Positions 53,451 through 61,313 of a stretch of DNA of 64,000 nt are shown one piece after another. The translations under genes and the position numbers were made by a program. A model generated the notes under the pieces. That model saw only the letters and a program-made list of their open reading frames with translations, did not search any database and was not told the DNA's origin. This DNA is from Leucobacter chironomi DSM 19883 (GTDB taxonomy: Bacteria > Actinomycetota > Actinomycetes > Actinomycetales > Microbacteriaceae), in the NCBI RefSeq assembly GCF_000421845.1, contig NZ_ATXU01000002.1, forward strand, positions 62,001 through 126,000, given 5' to 3'. The stretch's first letter is position 1, and every line of letters begins with the position of its first letter.

Positions 53451-55259
53451 GTGACAGATTCGGATCCAGCCCTCCATCTCCCGGGAACGAGCGCCGCCGA
53501 ACACCTGCCCCCCGCCTACCCCGAGCGCGCCGCCCACGGCACGGCCCCGCGGCTGCGCGCCTGGCAGGAGGAGGCGATCAAGCAGTATCTCGAGCAGAGC
53601 CCCCGCGACTTCCTGGCCTCGGCGACGCCGGGCGCGGGCAAGACGACCTTCGCGCTGCGACTCGCGTCGATCCTGCGCGCCAACCACACGGTCAGCCAGA
53701 TCGTGGTGGTCGCCCCCACCGAGCACCTGAAGACCCAGTGGGCCGACGCCGCCGCCCGCGCCGGCATCCGCCTGAACCCGCACTACTCGAACAGTGACGG
53801 GCTCGGCTACGGCCGTCACTTCCACGGCGTCGCAGTCACCTACGCGCAGGTCGCCATGAAGCCGGTGCAGCACCGCCGGCTCACCGAGAACGCCGACACG
53901 CTCGTCATCCTCGACGAGGTGCACCACGGCGGCGACGCGCTCAGCTGGGGCGACGCGATCCGCGAAGCCTACGGCAGCGCGAAGCGGCGGCTCTCGCTCA
54001 CGGGCACCCCGTTCCGCTCGGATGAAGCGCCGATCCCGTTCGTGCAGTACGCGCCGCAGGGCGACGGGTCGCGCCTCTCGCTCACCGACTACGACTACGG
54101 CTACGGGCGCGCGCTCGCCGACGGCATCGTGCGCCCCGTCATCTTCATGGTCTACGCCGGCAAGATGCGCTGGCAGACCTCGGCGGGCGAGGAGATGGAG
54201 GCCGCGCTCGGCGAGGGCAACACGAAGGACATCACCTCGCAGGCGTGGCGCACCGCACTCGACCCCTCGGGCGAGTGGATCGCGAAGGTGCTGCGCGCCG
54301 CCGACCGCCGCCTGAGCGAGGTGCGGCAGCAGATCCCCGACGCGGGCGGGCTCGTGATCGCCACCGATCACGCCGCCGCGAAGTCGTACGCACGGCAGCT
54401 GCGCGAGATCACGGGCGAGGAGGTGGCGCTGATCCTCTCGGACGACGCCGGCGCCTCCGAGCGCATCGACTCGTTCTCGGCCGGGGACTCGCGCTGGATG
54501 GTCGCCGTGCGCATGGTGTCCGAGGGCGTCGACGTGCCCCGCCTCGCCGTCGGCGTGTACGCGACCAGTTCGTCGACGCCGCTGTTCTTCGCGCAGGCGA
54601 TCGGCCGCTTCGTGCGTTCGCGGCGCCGCGGTGAGGTGGCTTCGGTGTTCATCCCGAACGTGCCCGCGCTCATGCAGCTCGCCGCCGAGCTCGAGAAGGA
54701 GCGCAACCACGTGCTCGAGGGGCCCAAGAGCGCTGAGGAGATGTGGGACGCCGAGGCCGCGCTCATGGCGGAGGCGGAACGAGAGGATCGCGCATCCTCG
54801 GAGCTCGAAGACGCCGAGTTCAAATACCAGGCGCTCGGATCCGACGCGCACTTCGACCGCGCCGTGTTCGACGGCGCCGAGTTCGGCGGGTACGCCGAGG
54901 TCGAGAGCGAGGAGGAGCTCGACTTCCTCGGATTCCCGGGGCTGCTCGAACCGCAGGAGGTGAAGGCGCTGCTGCAGCAGCGGCAGGCGCGGCAGGCGCG
55001 TCGCTCGGCGAACCGCCAGGGTCTGCTCGAGCACGCGCCGGAGCGGGCCGAGGCCCCCGAGGCGCTGCACCGCACCCTCGGCGAGCAGCGCAAACTGCTG
55101 TCGAGCCTCGTGGGCATGTACGCGAAGGTGTCGGGGGAGCCGCACAAGGACATCCACACGGAGCTGCGGCGGGTCTGCGGCGGCCCCGCCGTGGCGCAGG
55201 CCTCGGTGACGCAACTGCAGAAGCGGATCGAGCTGCTGCGGCGCCGGCTGCGCCCCTAG
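53451..55259 (+). CDS. Superfamily 2 DEAD/DEAH-box helicase
   Basis: This 602-aa protein is a cytosolic ATP-dependent helicase of the RAD25/UvrB-like SF2 group. It has Walker A SATPGAGKTTFALRLA (about residues 57-72), DEVHHGGD (Walker B, about 153-160), SLTGTPFRSDE (motif III) and, in the second RecA domain, MVSEGVDVPRLAVGVYATS and QAIGRFVRSRRRGE (motifs V, VI). The C-terminal part (about 430-600) is charged and helical, without a nuclease motif that I can see. The role is unknown (DNA repair or RNA metabolism). The GTG start has TAGTCT 8 nt before it. Confidence 0.87.
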   Translation: MTDSDPALHLPGTSAAEHLPPAYPERAAHGTAPRLRAWQEEAIKQYLEQSPRDFLASATPGAGKTTFALRLASILRANHTVSQIVVVAPTEHLKTQWADAAARAGIRLNPHYSNSDGLGYGRHFHGVAVTYAQVAMKPVQHRRLTENADTLVILDEVHHGGDALSWGDAIREAYGSAKRRLSLTGTPFRSDEAPIPFVQYAPQGDGSRLSLTDYDYGYGRALADGIVRPVIFMVYAGKMRWQTSAGEEMEAALGEGNTKDITSQAWRTALDPSGEWIAKVLRAADRRLSEVRQQIPDAGGLVIATDHAAAKSYARQLREITGEEVALILSDDAGASERIDSFSAGDSRWMVAVRMVSEGVDVPRLAVGVYATSSSTPLFFAQAIGRFVRSRRRGEVASVFIPNVPALMQLAAELEKERNHVLEGPKSAEEMWDAEAALMAEAEREDRASSELEDAEFKYQALGSDAHFDRAVFDGAEFGGYAEVESEEELDFLGFPGLLEPQEVKALLQQRQARQARRSANRQGLLEHAPERAEAPEALHRTLGEQRKLLSSLVGMYAKVSGEPHKDIHTELRRVCGGPAVAQASVTQLQKRIELLRRRLRP

Positions 55260-55315
55260 CCGGGCGGGCTGGGGTCTGCCCCTCGGGGTGTCTGTGGCTT
55301 GCGGTGGATGCCGGC

Positions 55316-55371
55316 CGAAAGGCGGGTTTCGCATCCCAGGCCTCGCGGGCCGCTGCGAAATGCGCCTTTCG
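55316..55371. repeat. 18-bp imperfect inverted repeat after the helicase gene
   Basis: Arms 55316-55333 (CGAAAGGCGGGTTTCGCA) and 55354-55371 match at 16 of 18 positions around a 20-nt loop. The left arm shares 16 of 17 bases with the left arm of the palindrome at 2258-2275, so the two are probably copies of one element. Confidence 0.8.
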
Positions 55372-55443
55372 CGGGGGTGCAACGGGGGTTTGCGGGCGGG
55401 GAGAGGGGCTGGGGAAGCAGAGCCAGGGCGCGTGGAGGCTTCG

Positions 55444-55449
55444 TAGGAT
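55444..55449 (+). promoter_or_regulatory. -10 hexamer TAGGAT, 6 nt before ybaK
   Basis: TAGGAT, then GGGCCT, then GTG 55456, with no Shine-Dalgarno. It fits a leaderless transcript. Confidence 0.5.
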
Positions 55450-55455
55450 GGGCCT

Positions 55456-55950
55456 GTGGGAAAGAAACGCGCAGCAGCATCGACGCCGGCGACCATTGCG
55501 CTCGGCAAGGCGGGCATCCCCTTCGAGGTGCGCGCCTACGAGCACGACCCCGGGGTGAGCGATTTCGGGGGAGAGGCCGCAGCCGCGCTCGGCGTCGTGC
55601 CCGAGCGCGTGTTCAAGACGCTGCTCGCCGAGGTGGACGGCGCGCTCGCCGTCGGCATCGTGCCGGTGTCGGGCCGGCTCGACCTCAAGGCGCTCGCGGC
55701 TGCGCTCGGCGGCCGGCGGGCGGTGATGGCGGATCCGGTGCTCGCGGAGCGCAAGACCGGGTACGTGGTGGGCGGCATCAGCCCGATCGGGCAGCGCACG
55801 CGGCTGCGCACGGTGCTCGACGAGTCGGCTCGGGATCACGGCACGGTGCTCGTGTCGGGCGGTCGCCGTGGTCTCGACCTCGAACTCGCGCCCGACGATC
55901 TGGTGCGGGCGACCGGTGCCGTCGTGGCGTCCATCGGCCGCGCGGCGTGA
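55456..55950 (+). CDS. ybaK: Cys-tRNA(Pro)/Cys-tRNA(Cys) deacylase YbaK
   Basis: YbaK removes cysteine misloaded on tRNA(Pro). The 164-aa protein has the family start AAASTPATIALGKAGIPFEVRAYEHDP, VFKTLLAEVDGALAVGIVPVSGRLDLKALA with the catalytic Lys region, and the block KTGYVVGGISPIGQRTRL (GxxxPxG) that forms the pocket. The GTG start follows a -10 hexamer by 6 nt. Confidence 0.92.
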   Translation: MGKKRAAASTPATIALGKAGIPFEVRAYEHDPGVSDFGGEAAAALGVVPERVFKTLLAEVDGALAVGIVPVSGRLDLKALAAALGGRRAVMADPVLAERKTGYVVGGISPIGQRTRLRTVLDESARDHGTVLVSGGRRGLDLELAPDDLVRATGAVVASIGRAA

Positions 55951-56143
55951 GGCTCGGCCGGGGCTGCGGGCCGCGGCCCGCGGTGAGCCGGACGCGGATC
56001 GGCCGCATCGTTTCGCGTGCCGAAACCGGGTGCGGCGCGGGGTGGGGAGGCGCGACGCGCCCGGCCGTTCCCGCCGGATTCGTACCGCGCCGAGATCCGT
56101 GCTAAATTACTATCTGTTCGGCCGATGAAGGTCCGGAACGTTC

Positions 56144-56229
56144 GCGCGGGTGGCGGAATTGGCAGACGCGCTAGCTTGAGGTGCTAGTGCCCGTATTAGG
56201 GCGTGGGGGTTCAAGTCCCCCCTCGCGCA
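56144..56229 (+). tRNA. tRNA-Leu (GAG)
   Basis: An 86-nt class II tRNA. Acceptor GCGCGGG pairs with CTCGCGC with one G-U pair. Anticodon stem CTAGC/GCTAG holds loop TTGAGGT, giving anticodon GAG for CUC/CUU codons. A long variable arm (TGCCCGTATTAGGGCGT) and T arm GGGGGTTCAAGTCCCCC follow. Discriminator A; CCA is not encoded. TAAATT and TACTAT near 56103-56113 are possible -10 sites. The 55951-56143 gap otherwise shows nothing. Confidence 0.94.
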
Positions 56230-56239
56230 CGCGAATGAG

Positions 56240-56280
56240 AACAACCCCCGGCAGGTCATCACGACCGGCCGGGGGTTGTT
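56240..56280. terminator. Bidirectional terminator between tRNA-Leu and the monooxygenase
   Basis: AACAACCCCCGGC (56240-56252) pairs with GCCGGGGGTTGTT (56268-56280). The plus strand continues with TTG and the minus strand has AT-rich flank. The minus-strand gene's TGA (56259-56261) lies in the loop. Confidence 0.8.
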
Positions 56281-57425
56281 TGCGTTTCCGGTGCAGGCGC
56301 GGCCGAGAACCGTTGGGCGAGGGCGCGCGCGGCGTCGCGGCCGGCCCGGTTCGCGCCCACCGTCGACTGCGAGGGGCCGTAGCCGATGAGGTGCACGCGG
56401 GGCTCGGCGGCGACCCGGGTGCCGCGCAGCGCGATGCCGCCGAGCTCGTTCCTGAGTGTGAGCGGGTCGAGGTGCCGCAGGTCGGGCTGGAAGCCGGTCG
56501 CCCACAGGATCGCGTCGACCGGGGTGAAGGTGCCGTCGGCCTCCCGCACTCCGCCCGGCTCGAGCGCGGTGAACATGGGGCGCCGTTCGAGCGCGCCGCG
56601 TTCGCGGGCGGCGACCGCGTACGGCGTCCAGGCGAGTCCCGTGTACGAGACGATGCTGCGGCCGGGCAGGCCGGCCTCGGCGTCGGCCGTGACCCGCGCG
56701 ATCACCTCGCGCCCCTCGACCTCCGGCCGAAAGCCGCCATCGCGGAACACCGGCTCCCGGCGGGTGTACCAGTGCGTGGCGGCGACTCGGGAGATCTCTT
56801 CGAGGAGCTGCACCGCGGAGATCCCGCCGCCGACGACGGCGACCCGCTGCCCCGCGAACTCCGCCGCGGAGACGTAGTCGCGGGTGTGCAGCTGACGGCC
56901 GGCGAAGGTCTCCTGCCCCGGGTAGCGGGGGAGTCGCGGAGCGTTCCAGGTGCCGGTCGCGTTGACGATCGCGCGCGTGCGCCAGGGGTCGGCGTCGGTG
57001 TCGACGAGCAGATCGCCGTCGGCGTCGTCGTCGAGGCGGGTGACGGCGCGCACGGTGACCGGTCGCAGGATCGGGAGCCGCGTCTCCCGCTCGAATTCTC
57101 CGAAGTAGGCGGGCACGGCGTCGCGGCTGGAGACCTCGGGAGCGGTGGCCGGCTTCGGATGGTCCGGCAGATCGAAGATGCCGTTGACCGTCGCCATGCG
57201 CAGGGACGCCCAGCGATGCTGCCACGCACCTCCGGGCGCCGGGTTGGCGTCGAGCATGACGAAGGTGCGTGCGCCGTCTGGCGCGTCGAGCGCGCTCGCG
57301 AAGCCCCGTCGGGCGAGGTGGTAGCCCGCCGAGAGCCCTGCCTGCCCGGCGCCGATCACGACGACGGTCGCGAAGCGGGCCGCGTTCTCGGCGTCCGCCG
57401 GAGCATCCGTCCTGGTATCTCGCAC
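56259..57425 (-). CDS. FAD/NAD(P)-dependent flavoprotein monooxygenase (FMO/BVMO-like)
   Basis: The 388-aa protein has two Rossmann motifs, VVVIGAGQAGLSAGYHL near the N-terminus (FAD) and VAVVGGGISAVQLLEE in the middle (NADPH), typical of class B monooxygenases. The FMO-type FATGxW-like segment reads NATGTWNAPRLPRYPG, and ILWATGFQPDLRHLD matches the C-terminal ATGY/F motif. The substrate is unknown. I choose GTG 57425 because GAGAGGGG is 6 nt upstream; an ATG at 57488 would add 21 residues but has no ribosome binding site. The gene ends inside the tRNA terminator. Confidence 0.87.
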   Translation of the reverse strand: MRDTRTDAPADAENAARFATVVVIGAGQAGLSAGYHLARRGFASALDAPDGARTFVMLDANPAPGGAWQHRWASLRMATVNGIFDLPDHPKPATAPEVSSRDAVPAYFGEFERETRLPILRPVTVRAVTRLDDDADGDLLVDTDADPWRTRAIVNATGTWNAPRLPRYPGQETFAGRQLHTRDYVSAAEFAGQRVAVVGGGISAVQLLEEISRVAATHWYTRREPVFRDGGFRPEVEGREVIARVTADAEAGLPGRSIVSYTGLAWTPYAVAARERGALERRPMFTALEPGGVREADGTFTPVDAILWATGFQPDLRHLDPLTLRNELGGIALRGTRVAAEPRVHLIGYGPSQSTVGANRAGRDAARALAQRFSAAPAPETQTTPGRS

Positions 57426-57551
57426 TGCGCGCCCCTCTCGCGGCCACTCTCGCATCCGGCGCATCCGCTGCGTCCGGCTGCCGACCATGCTCAGTATCCC
57501 AGCACCACTCGCTGCGGCGCCGGCGGCGTGCTCGGGTCGCAGCGGGAGGCG

Positions 57552-58115
57552 TCAGAGTTCCTTGAGCGTACGGGCCGGCACTCCGCCCACGACGGCGCGC
57601 GCGGCGACGTCGCGGGTGACGACGGCGCCCGCGGCGACGACCGCGCCCGCTCCGATCGTCACGCCGGCGAGCATGTTCGCTCCGGCGCCGATCCAGACGC
57701 CGTCTCCGATCACGACGGGTCGCGGGATCGTCGTCGCCCGTTCCGCCGGGTCGAGATCGTGGTTCAGGGAGGCCAGCACGACGTTGTGGCCGATGAGCAC
57801 GTCGTCACCGATGCTGATGCCGCCCTGGTCTTGGAAGCGGCATCCGCTGTTGACGAAGACGCGCTCGCCCAGCACGGTGTTCTTGCCGCAGTCGGCCGTG
57901 AACGCCGGGAAGATCGTGAAGGAATCCGGTACGGCTCGCCCGGTGAGGCGGGACATGATCTCGACGCGCTCCTCGCGCGTCGTGCAGCGGGTGTTCAGCT
58001 CCATGCAGATGCGGATCGCTTCGTCTGCGAGCTCGTGCATCTTCTCGGCGAGGGCGGTGCCCGGCCGCGCCTCCTCTCCCTCGTTCATGCGGGTGAGGAA
58101 CTCCTGCGTGTCCAT
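57552..58115 (-). CDS. Sugar O-acetyltransferase (Maa/NodL-type, left-handed beta-helix)
   Basis: This 187-aa protein has an N-terminal maltose-acetyltransferase cap (about 5-60, GTALAEKMHELADEAIRICMELN) and a left-handed beta-helix of hexapeptides (GKNTVLGERVFVNSG..., ISIGDDVLIGHNV, VVIGDGVWIGAGANMLAGVTIGAGAVVAAGAVV). The catalytic His lies in SLNHDLD. It transfers acetyl from acetyl-CoA to a hydroxyl, and the acceptor is unknown. An ATG at 58088 is an alternative start. It is 16 nt downstream of the alcohol dehydrogenase gene on the same strand, so the two are probably an operon. Confidence 0.87.
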   Translation of the reverse strand: MDTQEFLTRMNEGEEARPGTALAEKMHELADEAIRICMELNTRCTTREERVEIMSRLTGRAVPDSFTIFPAFTADCGKNTVLGERVFVNSGCRFQDQGGISIGDDVLIGHNVVLASLNHDLDPAERATTIPRPVVIGDGVWIGAGANMLAGVTIGAGAVVAAGAVVTRDVAARAVVGGVPARTLKEL

Positions 58116-58131
58116 CGCGATCCGCTTCGGT

Positions 58132-59157
58132 TCAGACGGTGAGGAGCACTTTGATCGCGGTGCGACGATCCATCGCCTCGTAGCCTGCGGCGGCTTGCTC
58201 GAGCGGCAGCACGAGGTCGAAGACTCTGCCGGGATCGATCGCGCGGTCGCAGATCAGACGGATGAGCTCGGGAAGATAGCGGCGTACGGGCGCCGGCCCG
58301 CCGTGCAGGTGCACCTCGGCGAAGAACAGGCGATCCGCCGGGATCGTGACTCCCCGGTGCGCCACACCCACGAAGCCGATGTGCCCGCCGGGCCGGCACG
58401 AGCGGATCGCCTGCAGCAGCGACTCCTCGGTGCCGACCGCTTCGATGACGGAGTGCGCGCCGAGCCCCCCGGTGAGTTCGCGAATGCGGGCGGCGCCCGC
58501 ATCGCCGCGCTCCTCGACGATGTCGGTCGCCCCGAACTCGCGCGCGAGCTTCTGCCGCTCGGGGTGGCGGCTCATCGCGATGATGCGCTCGGCGCCCAGC
58601 TGCTTCGCCGCGAGCACGCCCATGAGACCCACCGCGCCGTCGCCGACGACGGCGACGGTCTTGCCGGGCCCCGCTGCGGCGGCGTCGGCCGCGAACCATC
58701 CGGTGCCGAGCACGTCGGAGGCCGCGAGCAGCGAGGGCACGAGCTCGGGATCGGGTTCGCCGGGTACCACGACGAGCGTGCCGTCGGCGTGGGGGATGCG
58801 CGCCTTCTCGGCTTGCGTGCCGCTCGTCGCGGACACGAACTCGAAGTGGACGCACTTCGACGGGTATCCCGACTCGCAGATCTCGCACTCGCCGCACGAG
58901 ATCACGAACGAGCCCACGACGAAGTCGCCGGGTCGGACGGTGCGCACTGCCTCGCCGACCTCCTCGACGACGCCCACGTACTCGTGACCCATGGGGGTGC
59001 GGTCGACGGGCTCGACGCCGCGGTACGGCCACAGGTCCGAGCCGCAGATGCACGTCGCCGTGATCTTGATGATCGCGTCGGTGGGGAGCAGGATGCGAGG
59101 ATCCTCCCGCTCGCCGACGGTGATGGTGCCGGGTGCGTCCATGATGACAGCGCGCAC
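58132..59157 (-). CDS. Zinc-dependent alcohol dehydrogenase (MDR family)
   Basis: The 341-aa medium-chain dehydrogenase has catalytic zinc ligands Cys (CICGSDLW, about residue 38) and His-Glu (GHEYVG, about 59-60). Structural zinc Cys lie in CGECEICESGYPSKC (four Cys). NAD(P) binding is at VAVVGDGAVGLMGVLAAKQLGA. A C-terminal motif LPLEQAAAGYEAMDRR is usual. The substrate is unknown. It is divergent from a regulator gene that is interrupted by a stop codon, with a 130-nt intergenic region containing GACATC/GATGTC repeats. Confidence 0.92.
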   Translation of the reverse strand: MRAVIMDAPGTITVGEREDPRILLPTDAIIKITATCICGSDLWPYRGVEPVDRTPMGHEYVGVVEEVGEAVRTVRPGDFVVGSFVISCGECEICESGYPSKCVHFEFVSATSGTQAEKARIPHADGTLVVVPGEPDPELVPSLLAASDVLGTGWFAADAAAAGPGKTVAVVGDGAVGLMGVLAAKQLGAERIIAMSRHPERQKLAREFGATDIVEERGDAGAARIRELTGGLGAHSVIEAVGTEESLLQAIRSCRPGGHIGFVGVAHRGVTIPADRLFFAEVHLHGGPAPVRRYLPELIRLICDRAIDPGRVFDLVLPLEQAAAGYEAMDRRTAIKVLLTV

Positions 59158-59178
59158 GGGTGCTCCTTACTGCTCGGG

Positions 59179-59201
59179 GACATCGATGTCTCAACGACAT
59201 C
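59179..59201. promoter_or_regulatory. Possible operator: three GACATC/GATGTC half-sites
   Basis: GACATC (59179-59184), GATGTC (59185-59190), then TCAAC and GACATC (59196-59201). The first two form the palindrome GACATCGATGTC, and the second and third form GATGTC-N5-GACATC. It lies between the alcohol dehydrogenase gene and the divergent regulator gene, where that regulator would act. Confidence 0.45.
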
Positions 59202-59287
59202 ACACGAGACCGGGATGAGGAAGCCCCTATCGAGAGGGGCACTGCCAGGGCCTCCTTCGTCGACGCTCTCCGGCCTAAGGCGGAAGC

Positions 59288-60217
59288 ATGGACAATCGAG
59301 GCGAGGTGCGCGACTTCCTCACCACGCGACGGGCGCGGATCACTCCGAATTCCGTGGGTCTCCCCGCCGGCACGAATCGCCGGGTGGCGGGGCTGCGCCG
59401 CAGCGAGGTCGCCGCGCTCTCAGGGGTGAGCGTGGAGTACTACACCCGCATCGAGCGGGGTGCGATCGCCGGGGCATCGCCGGAGGTGCTCGACGCGATC
59501 GCTCGCGCGCTGCGACTCGACGAGGCCGAGCGCGCGCACCTCTTCGACCTGGCTCACGCCGCGAGCCCGGTGGCGCGGCCGCCGCGCCGCCGGGCATCGA
59601 AGGGCTGGTCGCCGCACCGGAGCCTGCAGTGGGCGCTCGACGCGGTGACCGATGGGCCGGCGTTCGTGCGCAACGGCCGGATGGACATCCTCGCGGCCAA
59701 CCCGCTGGCGCGCGCCTTCTATCGCTCCGCGTTCGACGCTCAGCAGCAGCCGAACTTCGCACGCTTCACGTTCCTCGACGAGCGGGCGCTCGAGTTCTAC
59801 CCGGACTGATCGATGTTCGCCGATGTCACCGTGGCGATCCTGCGTACCGAAGCGGCGCGCGATCCGCACCACACGGAGTTGCACGACCTCATCGGGGAGC
59901 TGTCGACCCGCAGCGAGGAGTTCCGTACCCGCTGGGGTGCGCACGAGGTGCGTCACCACGGCAGCGGTTTCAAGACGTTCCGGCACGACGTGGTGGGAGA
60001 GCTGACGCTCGCCTACGAGGGCTTGGCGATGGAGTCGGAGCCCGGCCTCACCCTCACGATCTACGCGGCGGAGCCCGGCTCCGCCTCCGCCGAGCGGCTG
60101 CGGCTGCTGGCGAGCTGGGCGGCGAGCGCTCCGGCGACCGCGACTCCGACCGCGACTCCGAGCGCTCCTGCGGGCGAGGCTCGCGGCGCGGCGGGCTCGC
60201 TAAGCTCTGAGCCATGA
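59288..60217 (+). pseudogene. MmyB-type HTH transcriptional regulator, broken by an in-frame TGA
   Basis: Two adjacent open frames in the same frame, 59288-59809 and 59813-60217, together make one protein of the helix-turn-helix plus MmyB-like ligand-binding type (about 309 residues). The HTH is RRVAGLRRSEVAALSGVSVEYYTRIERG. The C-terminal domain reads LEFYPD, then TGA, then SMFADVTVAILRTEAARDPHHTELHDLIGELSTRSEEFRTRWGAHEVRHH. The family normally has Trp after FYPD, so TGG to TGA at 59807-59809 is the simplest cause. It could be a fresh pseudogene or a base-call error. The tail repeats ACTCCGACCGCG-like units. Confidence 0.8.
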
Positions 60218-60732
60218 CCTTTGAGAATCTCCTGCGGCGCGTGGACCGAATCGCGGGCGGCAGGCAGGCCGGCGTCGCGATCTCCGACGAGCTCCGCACC
60301 CACCCGAAGACCCGCCGAGGCTTCACCTGGATCATGTGGCTGCTGGTGGCGGAGCTGGCGCTCGGCGTCGCCGCCGTCGTGATCGCGGTCGCGCTCGCCG
60401 CGGGCGGCGAGGCGGTGCCGTTTGCGGTGTGGATGCGCACGCTCGTGGTGTTCGGCATGACCGTCACGCTGTTCTACTTCGCGTGGCGGGCGTCGCTCGG
60501 CTGGCGCTGGGCCTACCAGCGGCTGCGGCTCTTCGCGCAGATCTTCCCCGTCATCACGCTCGTGCTGGCGGCGATCCCGGGCCTCTACCCGGCCTGGATG
60601 GTGACCGAGCAGATCATCTTCAGCCTCATCATGATCGGCATCGCCGACTTCCTCACGAGCGACCACATGCGCGCCGCATTCAAGGCGCCCGAGCCGCGTG
60701 ATGCGCCGGACGACCAGACGCCCCCGGCCTGA
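60214..60732 (+). CDS. Membrane protein of unknown function, 172 aa
   Basis: I do not recognise this protein. A hydrophilic N-terminus (MTFENLLRRVDRIAGGRQAGVAI) is followed by four hydrophobic segments (about 38-60, 70-90, 105-125, 128-148) and a polar tail (DHMRAAFKAPEPRDAPDDQTPPA). The WRASLGWRWAYQRLRLFAQIFPV segment is basic and amphipathic, probably a cytoplasmic loop. The ATG overlaps the stop of the broken regulator gene (ATGA). The next gene on the other strand ends 9 nt away. Confidence 0.75.
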   Translation: MTFENLLRRVDRIAGGRQAGVAISDELRTHPKTRRGFTWIMWLLVAELALGVAAVVIAVALAAGGEAVPFAVWMRTLVVFGMTVTLFYFAWRASLGWRWAYQRLRLFAQIFPVITLVLAAIPGLYPAWMVTEQIIFSLIMIGIADFLTSDHMRAAFKAPEPRDAPDDQTPPA

Positions 60733-60741
60733 ACGCGCGGC

Positions 60742-61056
60742 TCAGCGGCTGCGGGGATCCGCCTCGTGCTCCGGGGTGAGCACGAGCCCCCGGCTCGAGT
60801 ACGACGACTGCGTGAGCCGCTGCAGCCACGCCCGCGAGAGGGGCGGGCGCTCGGGCGCGGAGAAGTGGAACACGATCGGCACTCCGGCCGAGATCCAGAG
60901 CGTCGTCGTGACCGCGCGCTGCTGAGCCTCGGCGGTCCAGGTGAGGAAGAACGACTCGTTCCTCCGCACCCGCGCGACGATCACCACCCGCAGGTGCTCC
61001 AGCGTGCGGTCGTCGAAGCGGTACTCCTGGTGCCTGCCGTAGATGAGTGTTCCCAC
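60742..61056 (-). CDS. Small actinobacterial protein (DUF7882-like)
   Basis: The 104-aa protein starts VGTLIYGRHQEYRFDDRTLEHLRVVIVARVRRNESFFLTWTAEAQQRAVTTTLWISAGVPIVFHF, a pattern I recall from small Microbacteriaceae proteins (DUF7882, unverified), sometimes mislabelled as a ligase. The function is unknown. The GTG at 61054-61056 has GAAGG 5 nt upstream; a longer frame would add 44 residues of basic, Pro-rich sequence with no ribosome binding site. It is divergent from the LuxR-type gene. Confidence 0.78.
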   Translation of the reverse strand: MGTLIYGRHQEYRFDDRTLEHLRVVIVARVRRNESFFLTWTAEAQQRAVTTTLWISAGVPIVFHFSAPERPPLSRAWLQRLTQSSYSSRGLVLTPEHEADPRSR

Positions 61057-61301
61057 TGCTGCCTTCGTGTCGAGGCCTGAACGACTCCTTGGGGGCGGGT
61101 GCGCCGGTCCCGGCGGGCGGCCCGTCCGGCGCGGGTGGAGCGGGAGGGGGCGTGCCTCCCGGGGCAACTGTAGCGATGCAGGCCTCACCCACAGGGGTGT
61201 GTTCTCACCCGGGCGAAACCGGTACAGTGCCTCGTCCGGGCGCGGCCGATCGGGGTTGCGAGCGGGGCACCCGCGCGCCGGATCTCGCCGCTGCGGACGC
61301 C

Positions 61302-61307
61302 TATACT
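61302..61307 (+). promoter_or_regulatory. -10 hexamer TATACT, 6 nt before the LuxR-type gene
   Basis: TATACT, then CGTCGT, then GTG 61314. It is the strongest -10 of the leaderless set. No -35 is obvious. The 257-nt region 61057-61313 between the divergent genes otherwise holds only GC-rich sequence with short repeats. Confidence 0.6.
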
Positions 61308-61313
61308 CGTCGT

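Noticed and set aside
53437-53451. A leaderless start for the SF2 helicase gene
   Set aside because: TAGTCT is 8 nt from the GTG, outside the 6-7 nt pattern of the other genes.
24393-56229. Integration sites at the three tRNA genes
   Set aside because: No integrase, no repeated tRNA 3' end and no change in gene content was seen next to them.
59807-59809. TGA read as Trp or selenocysteine in the regulator
   Set aside because: TGA is the ordinary stop of many genes here, and no selenocysteine element was seen.
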